From Membranipora membranacea (taxonomy: Eukaryota > Bryozoa > Gymnolaemata > Cheilostomatida > Membraniporidae), in NCBI GenBank assembly GCA_914767715.1, contig OU612066.1:16003001-16067000 (forward strand): a stretch of DNA of 64,000 nucleotides, read 5' to 3'. The notes below the pieces were generated by a model. It saw only the letters and a list, made by a program, of their open reading frames with translations. It searched no databases and was not told the origin of the DNA. The translations under genes were made by a program, and so were the position numbers. Positions 11,562 to 24,785 of the stretch are shown in pieces; the stretch's first letter is position 1, and each line of letters starts with the position of its first letter.

Positions 11562-14500
11562 ATGCCAATGGTCAAGCCGGTGGCCAGTAAATTTCTGGCT
11601 CAGAAATGGGAGACGGAACAGTTCAGAGTTCATCGGATGAGGGTAGGTCATAACTTACATATTAACTTACTGTCTCACATCTAAGGTGTAGAGCATGGCA
11701 AGCTTCATCCTATTCAAGTTGACTAACCATCACAGAGATACTGTGTGTCAAGGTTTGGTTATATCATTGCTGACTGCTGAGTTTATTTTCTACTCTTTTA
11801 CCATGCAGAGTTATGATTAACCTCAGTATGTCTTCCCCTTGCCTCTTGTGATGATATACTGATGCTGACCTTAAACTAGTCTGAGCCCCCAAGACTCTTG
11901 CTACCTCCCGACAGACCCCCAGGGAACCTTGAACCTAAGAAGAAAAACTGAAATGATACTCTGATCTACCCCAAACCTTAATCTGAAGGCAGAAATTAGC
12001 AGAATATCCCTCTAATACGAATGAGATTATGGGGAAGGCAAGGAGGCTAATAAATCTGATACCCTGGTATTCCAGATTGATCTCCGAGGCAGTTGAAGTC
12101 AACAATCATCCCAAGACTACTGCTGGAATTAATTTTATACTGTAGCCTTGCCAAGAGGTAAGAATGCCAAGTTCCACAATGAGCTGAGGTTCTGTAACTC
12201 CACATCCTACTAACCACTTGTATATAATTATGTTTCTGTCTTTCATTTTCAGGTGAAGAATGCTCCATCACTACTGGATATGGCATCACCCAAACAGTTT
12301 CCACATCTCAAACTTGGGGTCAATAAAATAGCCGTGAGTACAATGTACCCTAGAGGTAGCCTTGTCACAATGTACCCTAGAAGAGCATATATTCGCTAGA
12401 ATTTAGTTAATTTTTAGGTGACTCGATACTACTAGCACCATCGTTCACTAGCTAAGGTTTGAAGTTTGTTTATTTTCAAAATCTAATGTCCATCCTGTAA
12501 TAGGTTGATAGCATCAAAAGTACAGGTTTAAGTTCATATAATGTATTGAGGTTGAGTATATGTGAATTCGCTATTTCAAGCATATGACAGCCGCATCTCC
12601 TAACTCCGGGCCCAAAGTTAGGAAATGCGGCAGTCCTATGACCTCAAGCATTTGCAAAATGAGAACATTTCATCCTGCGAATACTTTACTCTTCTAGGGT
12701 ATATGCTGTTTTGTCAGAGGTACATGAGAATATCTCATTGTGGAACAAACGCATTCAGCTAAAACATGAACCATGATTAAGAGTGAGAGACTCTACACTA
12801 GACCAGACAGTATTTTCTGGTTTAGTAGTTGCTAAGCAAACAATAAAAAAAGTCAATGTTCTCAAGCCTAAATTCCAACTCAAGATCTTAATGATCAATA
12901 AAATTATAGCTCAAATTTCTGTTTATGAACTATTGCAGTGTGAGAACAAATGTTTTAATAATTTCAATTTAGAATGTCTGTTCAACAATTGATCATTAAT
13001 GGCCCATACAAAATCAGGAAACATGAACAACAGGTTCAATTTCAAAATCAATCAAATTCTCGAAAATTGATAAATAACAAGACAAATTTAATTTGAGCAA
13101 TTAAACCATTCATTCCATTCCGAGTCATACATATAAACAAATGACTTCCAGATGTCAGAAAAAAATCAGACTTTTGATTTGCTTTTTCGGATAAAGGTAT
13201 AATCATCGATTTAATAATCAATGCGCTGCTTTAATAAATAATGCATTAGCCTGGAAGCGGGCCAACTCCTAATCTAAAGAATTTGCAGTTTTGATCGGAA
13301 GCCATGTATCAAATTCCTAGGCGGTTCTCACTTCAACCCGTTTTTACACTTGCGAAAAAAGCATGCATACAATTTCAAGAACAAGCCACTGTGCCCGTTT
13401 CAATATAGTGTCAGATTTATTAGACAAAAACATGTCCCAGATGTGGGTTATTTGAAATTACAATCAAGTGAGCAGTTACCTTTGTCTAATCAACATCGAT
13501 AAGTCAGTGAAAAATGTGTTTGAATTAAAGCATCCCATTTTTCTGCTGTGCCTTATCTCCAGTTCTCTGATGCTCTAAGGATAATATAACACTTAGCCCT
13601 GAAACCAAGCTGGTTTTTAGTATGTATACCTGGATATGCATGGTTTCAAATGATAGGATTGTACATGTGAGTATAGGGACCTGTATTATGGTAGGAAAGA
13701 TAGTCAATTATGTATTTTATCAGTTGGGGAAGTACCCTTTCCCCCTTCAACTGCATCTCCCTCTCGCTCAAAGTATCAATCAGAGTGGAGCGCGAGCACA
13801 TCATTGGTTAGATTCAGCCTGTTTAAACCCTTGGTTCCGGTCGTCGTCTGCAATGCATTCCTTCGCCTTGCGAGCAAGATGTCTGCTCGCTAGCTATGTA
13901 CTCTCAGATGGCTTATAAGTCCTACCCGAGATCTGCTTATCTTGTCACAATAAGGGCAATTGTAGCTTTGATCAGTGAGGAGTCTGGCTGGTTATCAGTG
14001 AATGCAATTCTGAAGTAATATATCATCCAGCTCATTTGCAGTTTATTTTTATCAGATTCAAGAAGAAAAACAGAACAAATATGACAAAGAGAATCAGATG
14101 CTGCTCAATAAAATCAGAGTGATAGTGAAAGGACACGGCACGTTAAATAACTGGAATCGGTGGGCAAGAAAAGAGTAAGTAAAGAGAATTTCAAACCGCT
14201 ATTGTAAGTGCAATCGTATAAGATATGAATGTAACGGAAAATAAACAATCAAACGGGCCGGAATTATTTTATTTGTGAACATTGAAATAATGTTACCATC
14301 ACGTAGTTACACTTGTCTTCCTGTCTTCCATAAAACACCCAACAGGATGAAAATATTCACTTTTATGTGACTTGGTCGGGAAATGTTGAATGGAAATCAC
14401 AGTACGAAATAATATTAGTAAATTTAGATTTTTGAAACTCCTTCATATAAGCTATCAATGAGGAATTTGCAAGATTATAAAGATTAGTGGTTCTACCATT

Positions 14501-17500
14501 TAGCAATTCTCAATCTGTGAGAAAGTGACACTTCAAATCCTTTGAAAGTTTTCATCCTGTTGAGTAGGTTACATTTCATAGTGGTTCATAAGTAGGATGA
14601 GCCTCAATTTAAACTGTAAGTCCTTCTAATAAATATATTTGTCACTTACAGAAATGACAACCATACGTAAGTTGCAACTGCAAGGCTATTGGTTCACCTC
14701 AGGCACAACATATTAGGGCAACTTGAACAACATTCCCATGATGCAATTTTGCTCTTAGTTTCCTATGATCGAATGATAATATACTATTCTGGCCTGATCT
14801 CCTGGGAGTTTAAAAAACTTTGCATTCCTGGATACTCTCTCACAGGCATCGAGTACATTTAAAAATTTGGAGAATGGATTTGTTTTTGATTTGCGCACAC
14901 TCTTATATTCATACTATCCAGGGAGTTCTAAGCACCATGTTCAAAATAGTTGCAGTTCAGTCAGCTACATACAAATATATCGACTCCCGGCAATTGGTAT
15001 TCCAAAACCTTCAAAGATGTGCTGTAGAACATACTTATGAAAGCATTACGGGTTATATTTCAAAGAGGTCTACCGCGCAAGCATAACATCTCTCGGCACA
15101 AATTGTTAATGAAGCTTACCACTGCCCAAAACTACAGTTATGCTAAACAGTAAACACTATGATTTTTGTTAATTCCACTGATATCCATTTACGTAATCAT
15201 TTTATTTTGTTCAATAGGGCATCGGATGTCATAATATTGGATTAACGCTGTTGCACAATTATTCTTTGTTCTCCGCATGCTTAATTACCGCTCATTTATT
15301 TTCATAATCCACAACACAACAATTTGTTAAATTTGTCCTTGATACAACTGCAATATCAATGATATTGGAGAGTGGATTTGTAAAGTATGGGTATTTTGGT
15401 ACCAAAGAGGTCCAATTCCAATCCATATTCATATCCATATTGGAGGGTGTATTGTATGGGTATTTTGGGACCCATAATTGGTCCAATCCATATTCGGATT
15501 TTTATATACATTAGAGTGAATTGCAGATTGCAGGTTGCACGAGTTGATCATGTTTTTTACCATCACTATGATGCCATTGCGATTATTTCTCACAGAGTTT
15601 GAAAGAGAAGAATCCAAAAATATTATGAAGGATGTGAATCCAGTTCTATCTCTTGCAGGGACCAAAATATATGCTTTTATAGCATGGCATAATGGGTGTG
15701 GAAAGGGGGGATTACAAATTCTCTGTACAAGTTTGCCTGTATTTGAAGGGATGGTCTTCCACAATATGGGAATCAACTCCAAATGCAAACAAAATGATCG
15801 ATCTTGATATACACTAAGCTATCTCTTACTATAGTCCGGTAATTATTCCTGCATTCGACATTTTGCCCATAATGCAGCTTTACCCTGGATTTACCAAGAA
15901 CATCTTTTCACGTTCATGCTATCATTGTCCTGATTCCACTAAGAATTCCACGAAATTGCATTGTGGGATTGATTAGCTAATTCCCCAAGCCATACTGAGT
16001 TTACAGATTGATAATTAAAATGTCTGTACCTATATTTTTAGTTTACATGCTGCAGCCAGATTTAAGCAACAACAAGAAATAGAGTTGGCTAACCAGGCTA
16101 TGCTAAAGAGGCTCAAAAACACAAAGCCAGTCATACAGAGAAAGAAGCAGGTAAGTTTTTGACATGGAGAAATTAACAGATCAGCTTTTCTTCGTGTCTT
16201 GCTGTTTGGTATGAAACAGAAGATCGGGCTGCTCTTAGAGAAGGACACAAAGTGCCCTAAATACTCATACTGAGAATGTGATACAACCTAGAGAACTAGA
16301 ATGTGTGAGGTCAAGTTAGACCTCCTGAACTGGGTGTGCAGCAAGCTGCCAAAACTGAAACTCACATTAATCAGCCATTGGCAGTGACACTTTGATCTTA
16401 GCCAATAGGACAAGACTCTCTCTCTCCAGTGTCTAACCAAGGAGTTTTCAACTCCTTGGTCTAACTAACTAGTGAATGTTGACTCCCAGGTGCCTGTTGA
16501 TATACAACCATATCTCCATTTCTTAAATTCATCAAAATCATGCGGGGGTAATAGGTAAATATAACACCGAGCCAATACGGTACTATGTCAAGTCGCTAAT
16601 GTTACTGTTCAAGATCATATTATTGTCATGACACTCTCACCTTCGATTTTTAGGAAGAAGCTTTTAAGAAGCACAAAGAATTCAAAGAGATCATGGAATC
16701 TGGTATTAAGGATTATAACAGTCCGCGAACAACAACAAATACAAAAATGACCATGAGAGATGACTCTGGGACGGTATGTTAGTATGGCAGTATTTAAATC
16801 AAGTTCGATCCTTTTTACCAGCATTGGAATTGTCCCCTTCGGCGTGTCAAAACAGGAGGGGCATTTCCAACACTGGCAAAATGGATCTAACTTGATCTAC
16901 GCAGTATTGACCCATCTAATCATATTCATATCAAGGAAATATTATGAAGATAGTCGCCTGTCTGTTGATATGTTGCGTGATAATCTTGTGTGTTCCCGTT
17001 ATAACGTAATGCAACAACTATAGGTACCTCTGAACCAAACTGTATTGTGACTGTAGAAAAAACTAATCTATCAGTGACCAATCCTAAATAAAAGTTAGAC
17101 ATAATTTATTTGAGGAGTTGTCCTCTTTAACCTTGTGAGCAGATAGCTCCATAATTTCAATTTCTGATGCACTAACACTACCACCTATACCCAAAAATAA
17201 CATGTGAATCCATAATCTGTGCATGATGGCCTAACTTCTCTGAACACACAGGATGGGAGTAGTACATATCGAAGTGATCATGGAAAAGAACACAACAAAA
17301 ATAATAATGTACAAAGAAAAGTAAAAGATGAACGGCCACCAATAAAAGAAGAAAGCCAAGAGAATGAAGAAACATTGCCTTCACCGGTGAGGCAGCTCAA
17401 GATCCATAAATTGCTATGATTGAAGGAGACTTTGAATATCTGTTCATACCTGTGTGAAACCCTGAAACGCTCAAACGCCTCTCAGGCTTGTCTTGTCTCA

Positions 17501-17790
17501 TCCCCTCCTGTTTCAACCTGTGGTGTCTCCTTAGCTAAGAGCTGGCAGCAGAAAGAACATAAATATACATCTAAGAAGTGGCCGTTGTGCCAGCAACGAC
17601 ACCGGAAGAGATTTTCAGCATTTCATTTTATAGTTTCAGAAATATTTCATTAATTTAAATTAATTTACAATTACAGCCGGAGGAGAAGAGCGAGCCAAGC
17701 GAAACCAGTGAAATGAAAGGAAAGAAGCAGCCATCAGAGAACAGTAAAAAGAATCGCACAGCGGATGTACCAAAGCTACCAGCTATATAA
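11562..17790 (+). CDS. CFAP97D-like: CFAP97D / hemingway-family ciliary protein, seven exons (copy 1, complete)
   Basis: Exons 11562-11642, 12253-12333, 14056-14174, 16042-16150, 16654-16773, 17252-17386 and 17677-17790 join in frame with GT...AG borders and give 252 aa. The family hallmark is the central block: a K/Q/E-rich helix with ENQMLLNKI (exon 3), NNWNRWARKE at the exon 3/4 join, then ARFKQQQEIELANQAMLKRL and KPVIQ (exon 4). These match the two conserved helices of CFAP97D1/hemingway proteins, which act in sperm flagellum and cilium axoneme maintenance. Exons 5-7 encode a charged, Lys/Glu/Ser-rich, probably disordered tail not typical of short CFAP97D1. The ATG at 11562 is the only in-frame ATG in exon 1. 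The 3' end faces TRIM-like copy 1. The family call is strong; exon 1 is supported only by frame and splice sites. Confidence 0.8.
15364..15510 (+). repeat. Two-copy tandem duplication inside CFAP97D intron 3
   Basis: GGAGAGTGGATTTGTAAAGT...GGTATTTTGG...CCAATCCATATTC occurs twice in a row here. The paralogous intron at 32176-32250 has it once, so the tandem copy arose in this locus after the segmental duplication, or was lost in the other. Confidence 0.7.
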
Positions 17791-19270
17791 ATATGTGTGC
17801 AGTGTGACTAGGAGCTAAAGGCATTGATAGTAACCAGGGATTCAAAAATATCTTTGATCTTGGCACATTAGGCCTTATTGCAAGTCTCAAAATTCTAATT
17901 ATATGGAATGATGACTCATTCAGATTCATGTTTTCTGCTTAGAGGTGACAACTTTGTAACAGTATTCTACTAAATGTTGTATTTTTATAGAAAAGTTTTT
18001 GATGCCTAGTTGTCTTTTAACTTGGTGCACACAATTTGCTCAAAACTCAATTTATATCCTAGGTTGCATTATATATAATCATGTTTTTGGGTAAGAATAA
18101 GCCATTGCTTCGAGATTGGTTGATGACTGAGTATCATACACTTTGTGGTGTTGGCTGATAAACAAATAGAACAAGTAAAATATCTGCCAGGCTTGATCCG
18201 GTTGTTCATGAGGGGATAACAACTCCTTGGCTGGATGCAAAATTTTACATTTAGCTCACAATACCCATACTGCTTTAATATGCAGCTTGAAGCAGATGGA
18301 TTCTACCATCTAAGTAACTGGCCTGAAGCTGTCTCATATTGCTCTAGTTATTTTTGTTATTTCCCAAAACTGAGGGAGAATAGACATATGTGTACTCATG
18401 TACAATACTATTTTGATAATAAAATACTCAATAATAAATCTAGAAAAAATGATAACGATTAAGAGAAAAAAAGAGAACTGCAGGCTCACATCCCAATTAT
18501 TCTGACTCTGCAATTTAACTTGTTCTATTGCAGTAAAAATTGCTTCGCTACCTTAATCAAGAGGGTAGCAGATCCACACACTTGTGTTCTATAGTTCCAA
18601 AAGACCCTGATTTTGAACCCTGGTTTGATAGGTTAACCTGATCTGATATATTGCAGCCAGACATGACTGTTGAGTTGTTGTGTGGATGAATATTTATCTT
18701 CGATATACTGTTATAAGTGTATATATTGGGATTATATAATATACCCATTCAAATGCTCTATGATAAGCCAGCGCTAGAAAACCGCTAAAAACCTTTTACC
18801 GAAGAACAAAAAAACCCAAGCTTATAATTACCAACAAAACGCATGGTGAGAGGTCCCTGTTGTGCAGCATCTTTCTTTGCAACAAGGCAGGGGCAAGGCT
18901 GGTACCTTGGCGGGGCTTGAGAGGGCTTCTGGGTACAGGAAGGACAGTACTTTACTTGGCTGTTCGCATTATATCATCTACACCTCTTTAACTGTACATA
19001 GATATTTTTAGCAGTTAAATATGGAAAAAAACCAGAAAATAAGGAGCGCTTGATGGTGGACATGCGCAGGTAGTCAGTATGAAGAAAAGTAGTTGTGTGA
19101 TAGTCAACCATAGTCGATTACCAAATTTGCTCTACAATATAGCTCAATACCTTACAATAGTTTCTAGTAGGAGCTTATCCTGAATATCACAATGACAACA
19201 AGAGAGATGAAAATTAAAGCTATAATTATTATAATAATAGCAAGTCAAGTTGTTTCTTAGTTGTTAACAG
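17791..19270. other. Spacer between convergent CFAP97D and TRIM-like copy 1
   Basis: No coding exon is seen. It should hold the 3' UTRs of both convergent genes. The spacer is well conserved with its duplicate at 34789-36310, with indels of tens of bases, including segments at about 35600-35660 and 35905-35925 that are missing here. Confidence 0.6.
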
Positions 19271-22200
19271 TCATCCTGATATGAGCTGGTAGAACTGTAT
19301 TTTTTTCTGTTCAAATTTAGTGATAATCAGGGTGTCATCATAGACATCCAGGTCAAAGTGGAGGTCATCCAGGTCAAGGTGGTGGTTACTGTTACCTCTC
19401 TCTCCACAAATCTCCCCTACCTTCTCCCCTGAAAAAGATATCATAATAATTTGGATAAAATGGTACGACACGGGCACCAGTTACGAGTGCTGACTTACCT
19501 TCAATATTCTTCAAAGATGGGGATACCCTTTCCTTGCTCAAAAGCAGTAATGGAACTGAGTGAGAACTGGTTGGAACTGAGTACCCACAATGAAATGTAG
19601 AGAGGGTACACTTAAGAAATAATTCCCATTCATTCTGTGCAAAAACTGTGTAAAAATATCTCATTTTGACTAGATATCAATCATACTATTACAGATTTAT
19701 ATTTCTGTACAATTGTAATGTTGAACCGGATATAGATACTCAAAAGGTTTACGATGTGATTTTCGACTCAGTGAGTAGAGTACCCACAAAGAATTACTGC
19801 TTAAAAGCATCAGGAATATGAAATGAGTATTTAAAAAAATCACTTGAGTTACCATTACCTGAATTCATGAGGCGACAAAGGCAGACAGCTTACCGGTAAC
19901 AAAAAACATGTGGTATAACCATATGGTAAAATTACCTGTATCCACATCCAGTATCCATATCTTAGTTTCTGTGTTATGGTTAGTGATGAGTACATATCTG
20001 TCCTTGTAGCAGACGACTCCTAGTGGCTGGTTTACATGTTTAGATGTCCACATCACCTCTCCACTGTCTATGTTTAATCTGTGTACACTGCTTGTACTGT
20101 AGTCAGATAAGATAACAGAGTCATCTCCACATACAGCTAGTGCTCTAAAGTTGGTTGACACACCAGGAACTTTGATCTGTTTTATAAACTGACCTTGAAG
20201 AGTGTAAACTGTTAGAGAAGCTCCATCTGGAACAACCACCTTCTCATTTACTACTCTGAGCTTATTACAGTTAAGACTGTTACTGTTATGGGACCAGGAC
20301 CTCTTTAGTTTACCCTCTAAGTCATATACATAAACATTATTGGTAATAGTCGATAACACATACAGCTCATTATTATACACTTGGACACTTGATACACAGC
20401 CACCAACATTCACAAACTCAGACACTGTGCTGGTATTTATAGGTTCACTGACCCTCATAAGTTTGTTATTTTCCAGGCCAGCATAAATGTAATTCTGGTA
20501 TTTAGTAACAGAGCCGACATAATAGGGGAGTTGGACAGTATTGATCAATTTCATAGATGTTGGAGGATTGTTATTGGCTAAGAGAGGCAAAAGCCTCTGA
20601 GGTGATTGTGAAATTTCGACAGCAAGCTGAACATCACCACAATCTGAAAATAAATACAGATAAATCATTCATAGCTCCATACTCCAGATGAAGCAGCGAT
20701 TGATTGATATCATTGATTGTCAAACGCAATCCATGTAGCAAGGGAGAAGTTGGTATAGGAAATTTGGCACTAACTAACGAATAGCCATCCCTAGGAATTC
20801 ATCAGCAGAATTTTGATATTTACGTTACCTTAGGAAGCTTATACTGTTTGAGTTAAGGTTGTTACTGAGTGATAAAAAACATAAGAATATCATAACTTAA
20901 AACACTGAGCAACACTAAGTGGTGTCTCACTTTGGAGTGGCATTTCAGGTAAGAAAAAAAGTATCAAACCTTTGACAGAGAGCTGGACATGATTAGATGA
21001 AGGTTTATATTGAGGGATCTTCATATTCATCAGTTCATCTATAAGTTTCTCTGTCTCTTTGTATCCACCTGCCACGTCTACCTGGTAAAATGTAAGAATG
21101 GATAATTAGGTGAGGGGAGATCTGAGGGAGATGGACTTTATCAACCAACAATCTGTGGGAGCAAAAAAATAGGTGAGGGGAGGGGTCTGAGAGAGCCTTA
21201 GTATGTGAGAAACCAAAACAGGAATCATGGTCTATGAAGCCAGTGAAGATAATCCTGGCCATGTGCAATGATTTATTTTATGTTAAATTATTGGAATTTC
21301 AAATACTGTGTGAGCTACAGGTGAAGGTTTCAGTGATATTTTTATCAGGGTATCTTTGGCAATATGAAACAAGATGATAACTGATCCATATAGATATGTT
21401 TCATATTAGCTAGCTACCTCATGATAGGTGTAAAGTCTCTTATCTATTCTGGCTACTTGTCTGCTGAGTTTATCAAGCAGGCTCCCGATCTCATCATCCA
21501 GGAAACTCGTCACCTCAATCCTTGATTTATTTCTGAGTTCCATTAGTTTCTCCTCAAGCTCAGCATATTGCTGCATAAGTCCTGCAACCTGAGGGGCAAT
21601 GTGAAAGGACAACAATCATTCAAGTATGGTTCTTCTTTTGTTGATTCTATGTTAGGTCTGTGTCAACATAAATTATTATATAATAAAAAATTATATAAGC
21701 CTCAGATCTCACTTTTCAATTCTTTATTTTCAGTTCTAGCTTATGAGCTATTCACAGTGGCCAAGTTCTTTCTCATAATAGCCGTGTCGAAATGTGAAGA
21801 TAACAGACAACTGGTCTTACTTTAGATCCACCCTAGCAAATATTTAAGAGTTATGCTCTTTTGCCTTATATCTAGACAACTCCGTAATCCTGATGCATCT
21901 CAACTGGCACAACTTCAACAGACACCAACTTACTAACTGTTTAGTTGGCAAACAACACCATAAACTGGGAGTTGCCCTCCTTTCCTCAAAAAGGTGGGCT
22001 ATGGAGTTGCTACAGACCTGTTTATCTCTGGCGTCATGTAGCTTGTCAACCAATTCTTGAGTTTCTGTATCCCAGTCTGATATGACAGCTGTTAGCTGTT
22101 TAGAAATCCCTAACAGGTGCTCTTCTTTATCGAAAATCCATACTTTCTTACCATTTACCATCTCGATAAGCTTTGCGACCATGTTGGATATTGACCGAAG

Positions 22201-24042
22201 ATCATGCCTGTAACCTAGGGTAAATATTTATCATATCAAGCATAGAAAGTGTTATAGACAATGACTTAGACCTTGTACGAAATTTCAAACATGGCTAGGT
22301 GTCACTGATGTTTATAGGGTCAAACCATGGTTAATAGAATTAGAATCTGATATCCATGTTGAAAAGACTTTTGATCAATTTGCCAAACCAATCTCATGAC
22401 AGGAAAGTATTTGATGAATCTGAAACACGTTATCATCTTACTAACCATCGTTGCAGGGATCCAATTGGTCGATACAGTCCCCGCAGAACATTTTAGGACA
22501 TTTTACACAAATCATAGAGTAGGATTTCTTAGGATGTTTCTCGCAGTTTCTTGATTCCATCTTTCTGTAATCTCTCTTATACTCATCCATTCTGATACGC
22601 ATGTGGTCGTCCAGTGCATCATTGTGACTCTACAACAGGGAAAACCATCATTGAACTAATTGGCTATTTCTGACTGCAAGATAACCTTGTGACATAGTCA
22701 TCTCTGCAGCACGTCAATGGTGGCGCTGCTTTACATCAAGAAAGACAACTCCAAGACTCCAAGGTTATGAGATAGCAAAGCAAAATAATTCCATTATATT
22801 GTTTTTTTCCAATTTAGGTACTCATTTCATGTGAATTAATTCAGGCCCTCCGCTGCAGACTAACATATGCTGGCTACTAGATCTTCCGGGTATTTGGCGT
22901 ATGATGTGTCTTATAGGAGACATTCACAGTGCATGAAAAGTATTGCAGCCTCAGAAAACCACGTATACTAGTACATTGTGAATGTATCAGGTCTGAAGAG
23001 TAACCAAAATGTTATAAACAAGTCTTGTGGAAAGTGGAATAGACCAGCAGTGGTATTTCACATACTCTAATCAGTTTTGGTTTGATAACGGTGAGCGTTA
23101 TTTGTTATATCAGCTACACCTGAAAAATACAGTGAATCGAACAAACTACCCTTTTCATGAGGAGTACACAATTTTTTTGAACAAATGACACAGTAAATTT
23201 GAGCCAGTCTTCTCCTATCCTCTTTTCTCATACAAACATCACAGCAGAGAAACTTGTCTAGTCGAGCACCTGCTGATGGGATGTCGTCTATACATTCATC
23301 AAACACAGTTCTAAAATAATGAACATTAACATTATCACCTTAGCAAACACAACTGTTTATAGTCATTGGTATAAGCTGACATTTCATGGTATTTTATAGG
23401 AGTGCCAAAAAAACCACCGATCTACCCTTGCCCTGCCTGTGACAACCCCTACCACCTTTGAGTTGTATCATCTACGAGGCAGGTACTTTCAAAGTCAAGG
23501 CAAACGCAGGCAGGTGCTTTCTTGACACCTCTTTTACGGCAACAAGCAGTATACCAGTGGAAGTCATAGATTAGAAATTTGTTAGTTTTAATTCATGTGG
23601 TTGTATCAGACACTAGGTATTAGTTGCTGATGATGATTCAACTTCTGCCCCAGTTGCTCCATGTAATGTGCACACTTTGGGCACCTATAACACCAAAAGA
23701 TCGGCGTCTGCAGAGAAATATGAACTCAAGTCACATTCAACGCCTGGGGCACTTGTACGCTGGGTGCCGCAAATAATTGAAACAGCAACTACCCACGTCG
23801 ATACACTTCAGTCACAAACATGGCTTATGGGCAAAAATACAATAATCATGAATAATATAGTAGTAAATAACAAATTACCTGCATAGCGGACATTTTACAA
23901 TCTCGGTCACTTCAGAGTCTTTGGTCAGACATGTGACGCAGTAGATGTGGTTAGGATTACATGGTAGTCGCTTCAGTGCTTCATTTTCGAAGCATAATCC
24001 ACATTCAAAAAAGGTTTCTTCCTTTGAGTCTGTTGCTGCCAT
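19271..24042 (-). CDS. TRIM-like RING/B-box/coiled-coil/propeller protein, copy 1 (damaged donor)
   Basis: Eight exons, 5' to 3': 23879-24042, 23151-23310, 22446-22629, 22018-22214, 21418-21588, 20970-21081, 19936-20643, 19271-19428 (617 aa if spliced as in copy 3). Exon 1 encodes a C3HC4 RING (CGLC, CNPNHIYCVTC, KCPLC), typical of E3 ubiquitin ligases. Exon 2 gives a B-box1 (CDVC, YCVIC, CTPH). Exon 3 gives B-box2 (CEKH, CVKC, CGDC) with its last His in exon 4. Exons 4-6 give a charged coiled coil. Exons 7-8 give YVYDLEGK/WILDVDTG-type strand repeats of an NHL-like propeller. One lesion: after exon 2 the donor reads GG at 23150-23149 instead of GT. A GT lies one base downstream and would shift the frame. 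An acceptor TTTTTTAG just upstream of the ATG implies a 5' UTR exon. Target unknown. Confidence 0.8.
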
Positions 24043-24350
24043 TATTCACAGAGCTAAAAAACAAGTGGTACACTTGTGATCGATATTCTAAACAATGTAT
24101 GCAAGGGCTTTCTTTGATGTTAGTAAGTAAAGTCTTACGCGGTAGGCTTTGGTAAGTCTTACCAAGAGTTTAACTCCTCGGTCTGACATACAACCTGGAA
24201 ATAAATTGGAAACATGTAAAACTTTGGCCTTTAATTGTAATTAGGCATAAGCATGCTTCTGAGCGAGAAATAAAATGAAATGTATTATCTGGCCACTATA
24301 GTATATAGGGTCTTTTGATGCAAAAATGCAGCAACGGGCGATATTAACAT
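19646..24350. repeat. 4.7-kb block shared with TRIM copy 4
   Basis: From CTGTGTAAAAATATCTC in intron 7 to about 300 bp upstream of exon 1, this segment is nearly identical, introns included, to 51533-56215. Beyond both edges the two loci are unrelated or belong to other repeat classes. Confidence 0.9.
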
Positions 24351-24358
24351 AGGAATTA

Positions 24359-24785
24359 GTTTTTTGATATGGAGATAGATACAGCGATTTGCTGTATGGT
24401 TTTTTTCCCAGCAGCCACTCTCAATGACTGATCAGAAATTTGTGTTTGTTGCCAACTCTTTGGTGAGCCACGGGACAACCTTTTCTGCCGCTAGTGTGTG
24501 TTCAGGCAAACGCTGTCTGCATGAGAATTTGTGGTGAGTCGGTCACAGCATACCTAGCAAAGCATAATACCATACACAAACCTTAATCAAATATCATCTT
24601 ACTAATTATCCTGCCTTTCACAAACATCATTCCCTGGCTCAGTAGACAGTTGAAGAGGGCGATATGGGTTCAATCCCCATTTTTTTTACGAGTTTCTGGT
24701 TGAAACGTTTCCTGTTTATCAAAGTTTTAATAACGAAGAGGCTTTATAGACCAGTATTTTGTCGATGTTGATGTTCTGGCGTGCC
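24359..24785 (+). mobile_element. 3' tail fragment of Tx1-like LINE
   Basis: Starts at TTTTTTGATATGGAG, matching the 3' end of the two larger copies (26489 onward and 63480 onward), and runs through a tRNA-like segment to the GCCTTAAACAGGATTCA motif. There it abuts the start of the next LINE copy. Only the last codons and the 3' tail are present. It lies about 320 bp upstream of TRIM copy 1's start codon. Confidence 0.75.
24635..24681 (+). repeat. tRNA-like segment in LINE tail (A box and B box)
   Basis: TGGCTCAGTAGAC resembles a pol III A box and GGGTTCAATCC a B box. ATGGG and CCCAT form a T-stem around the seven-base loop TTCAATC. No full cloverleaf with acceptor stem is evident, so this is a tRNA-like or SINE-like piece and not a tRNA gene. 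The same segment occurs at 26766 and 63759. Confidence 0.6.

Larger units (their letters stand above)
13548..20896. repeat. Segmental duplication, source-like block (7.35 kb)
   Basis: This block runs from intron 2 of the CFAP97D gene through its 3' end and the convergent TRIM exons 8 and 7, ending in TRIM intron 6. It is repeated in the same orientation at 30537-37922, with small indels. Exons, introns and the spacer are all shared. Local differences include an extra ~70-bp tandem copy at about 15364-15510 here, an 80-bp stretch near 34390-34470 and ~190 bp near 33310-33500 present only in the other copy. Confidence 0.9.

Noticed and set aside
13622-13918. 98-codon open frame on the plus strand
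   Set aside because: Falls in CFAP97D intron 2; its counterpart at about 30600-30840 does not keep the frame.
14820-15086. 88-codon frame with a relative at 31697-31888
   Set aside because: Both lie in CFAP97D intron 3; the similarity is explained by the segmental duplication, and the frames differ by indels.
24635-24681. Possible functional tRNA gene
   Set aside because: A and B boxes are present but no acceptor stem or anticodon arm could be paired; repeated in three LINE tails.
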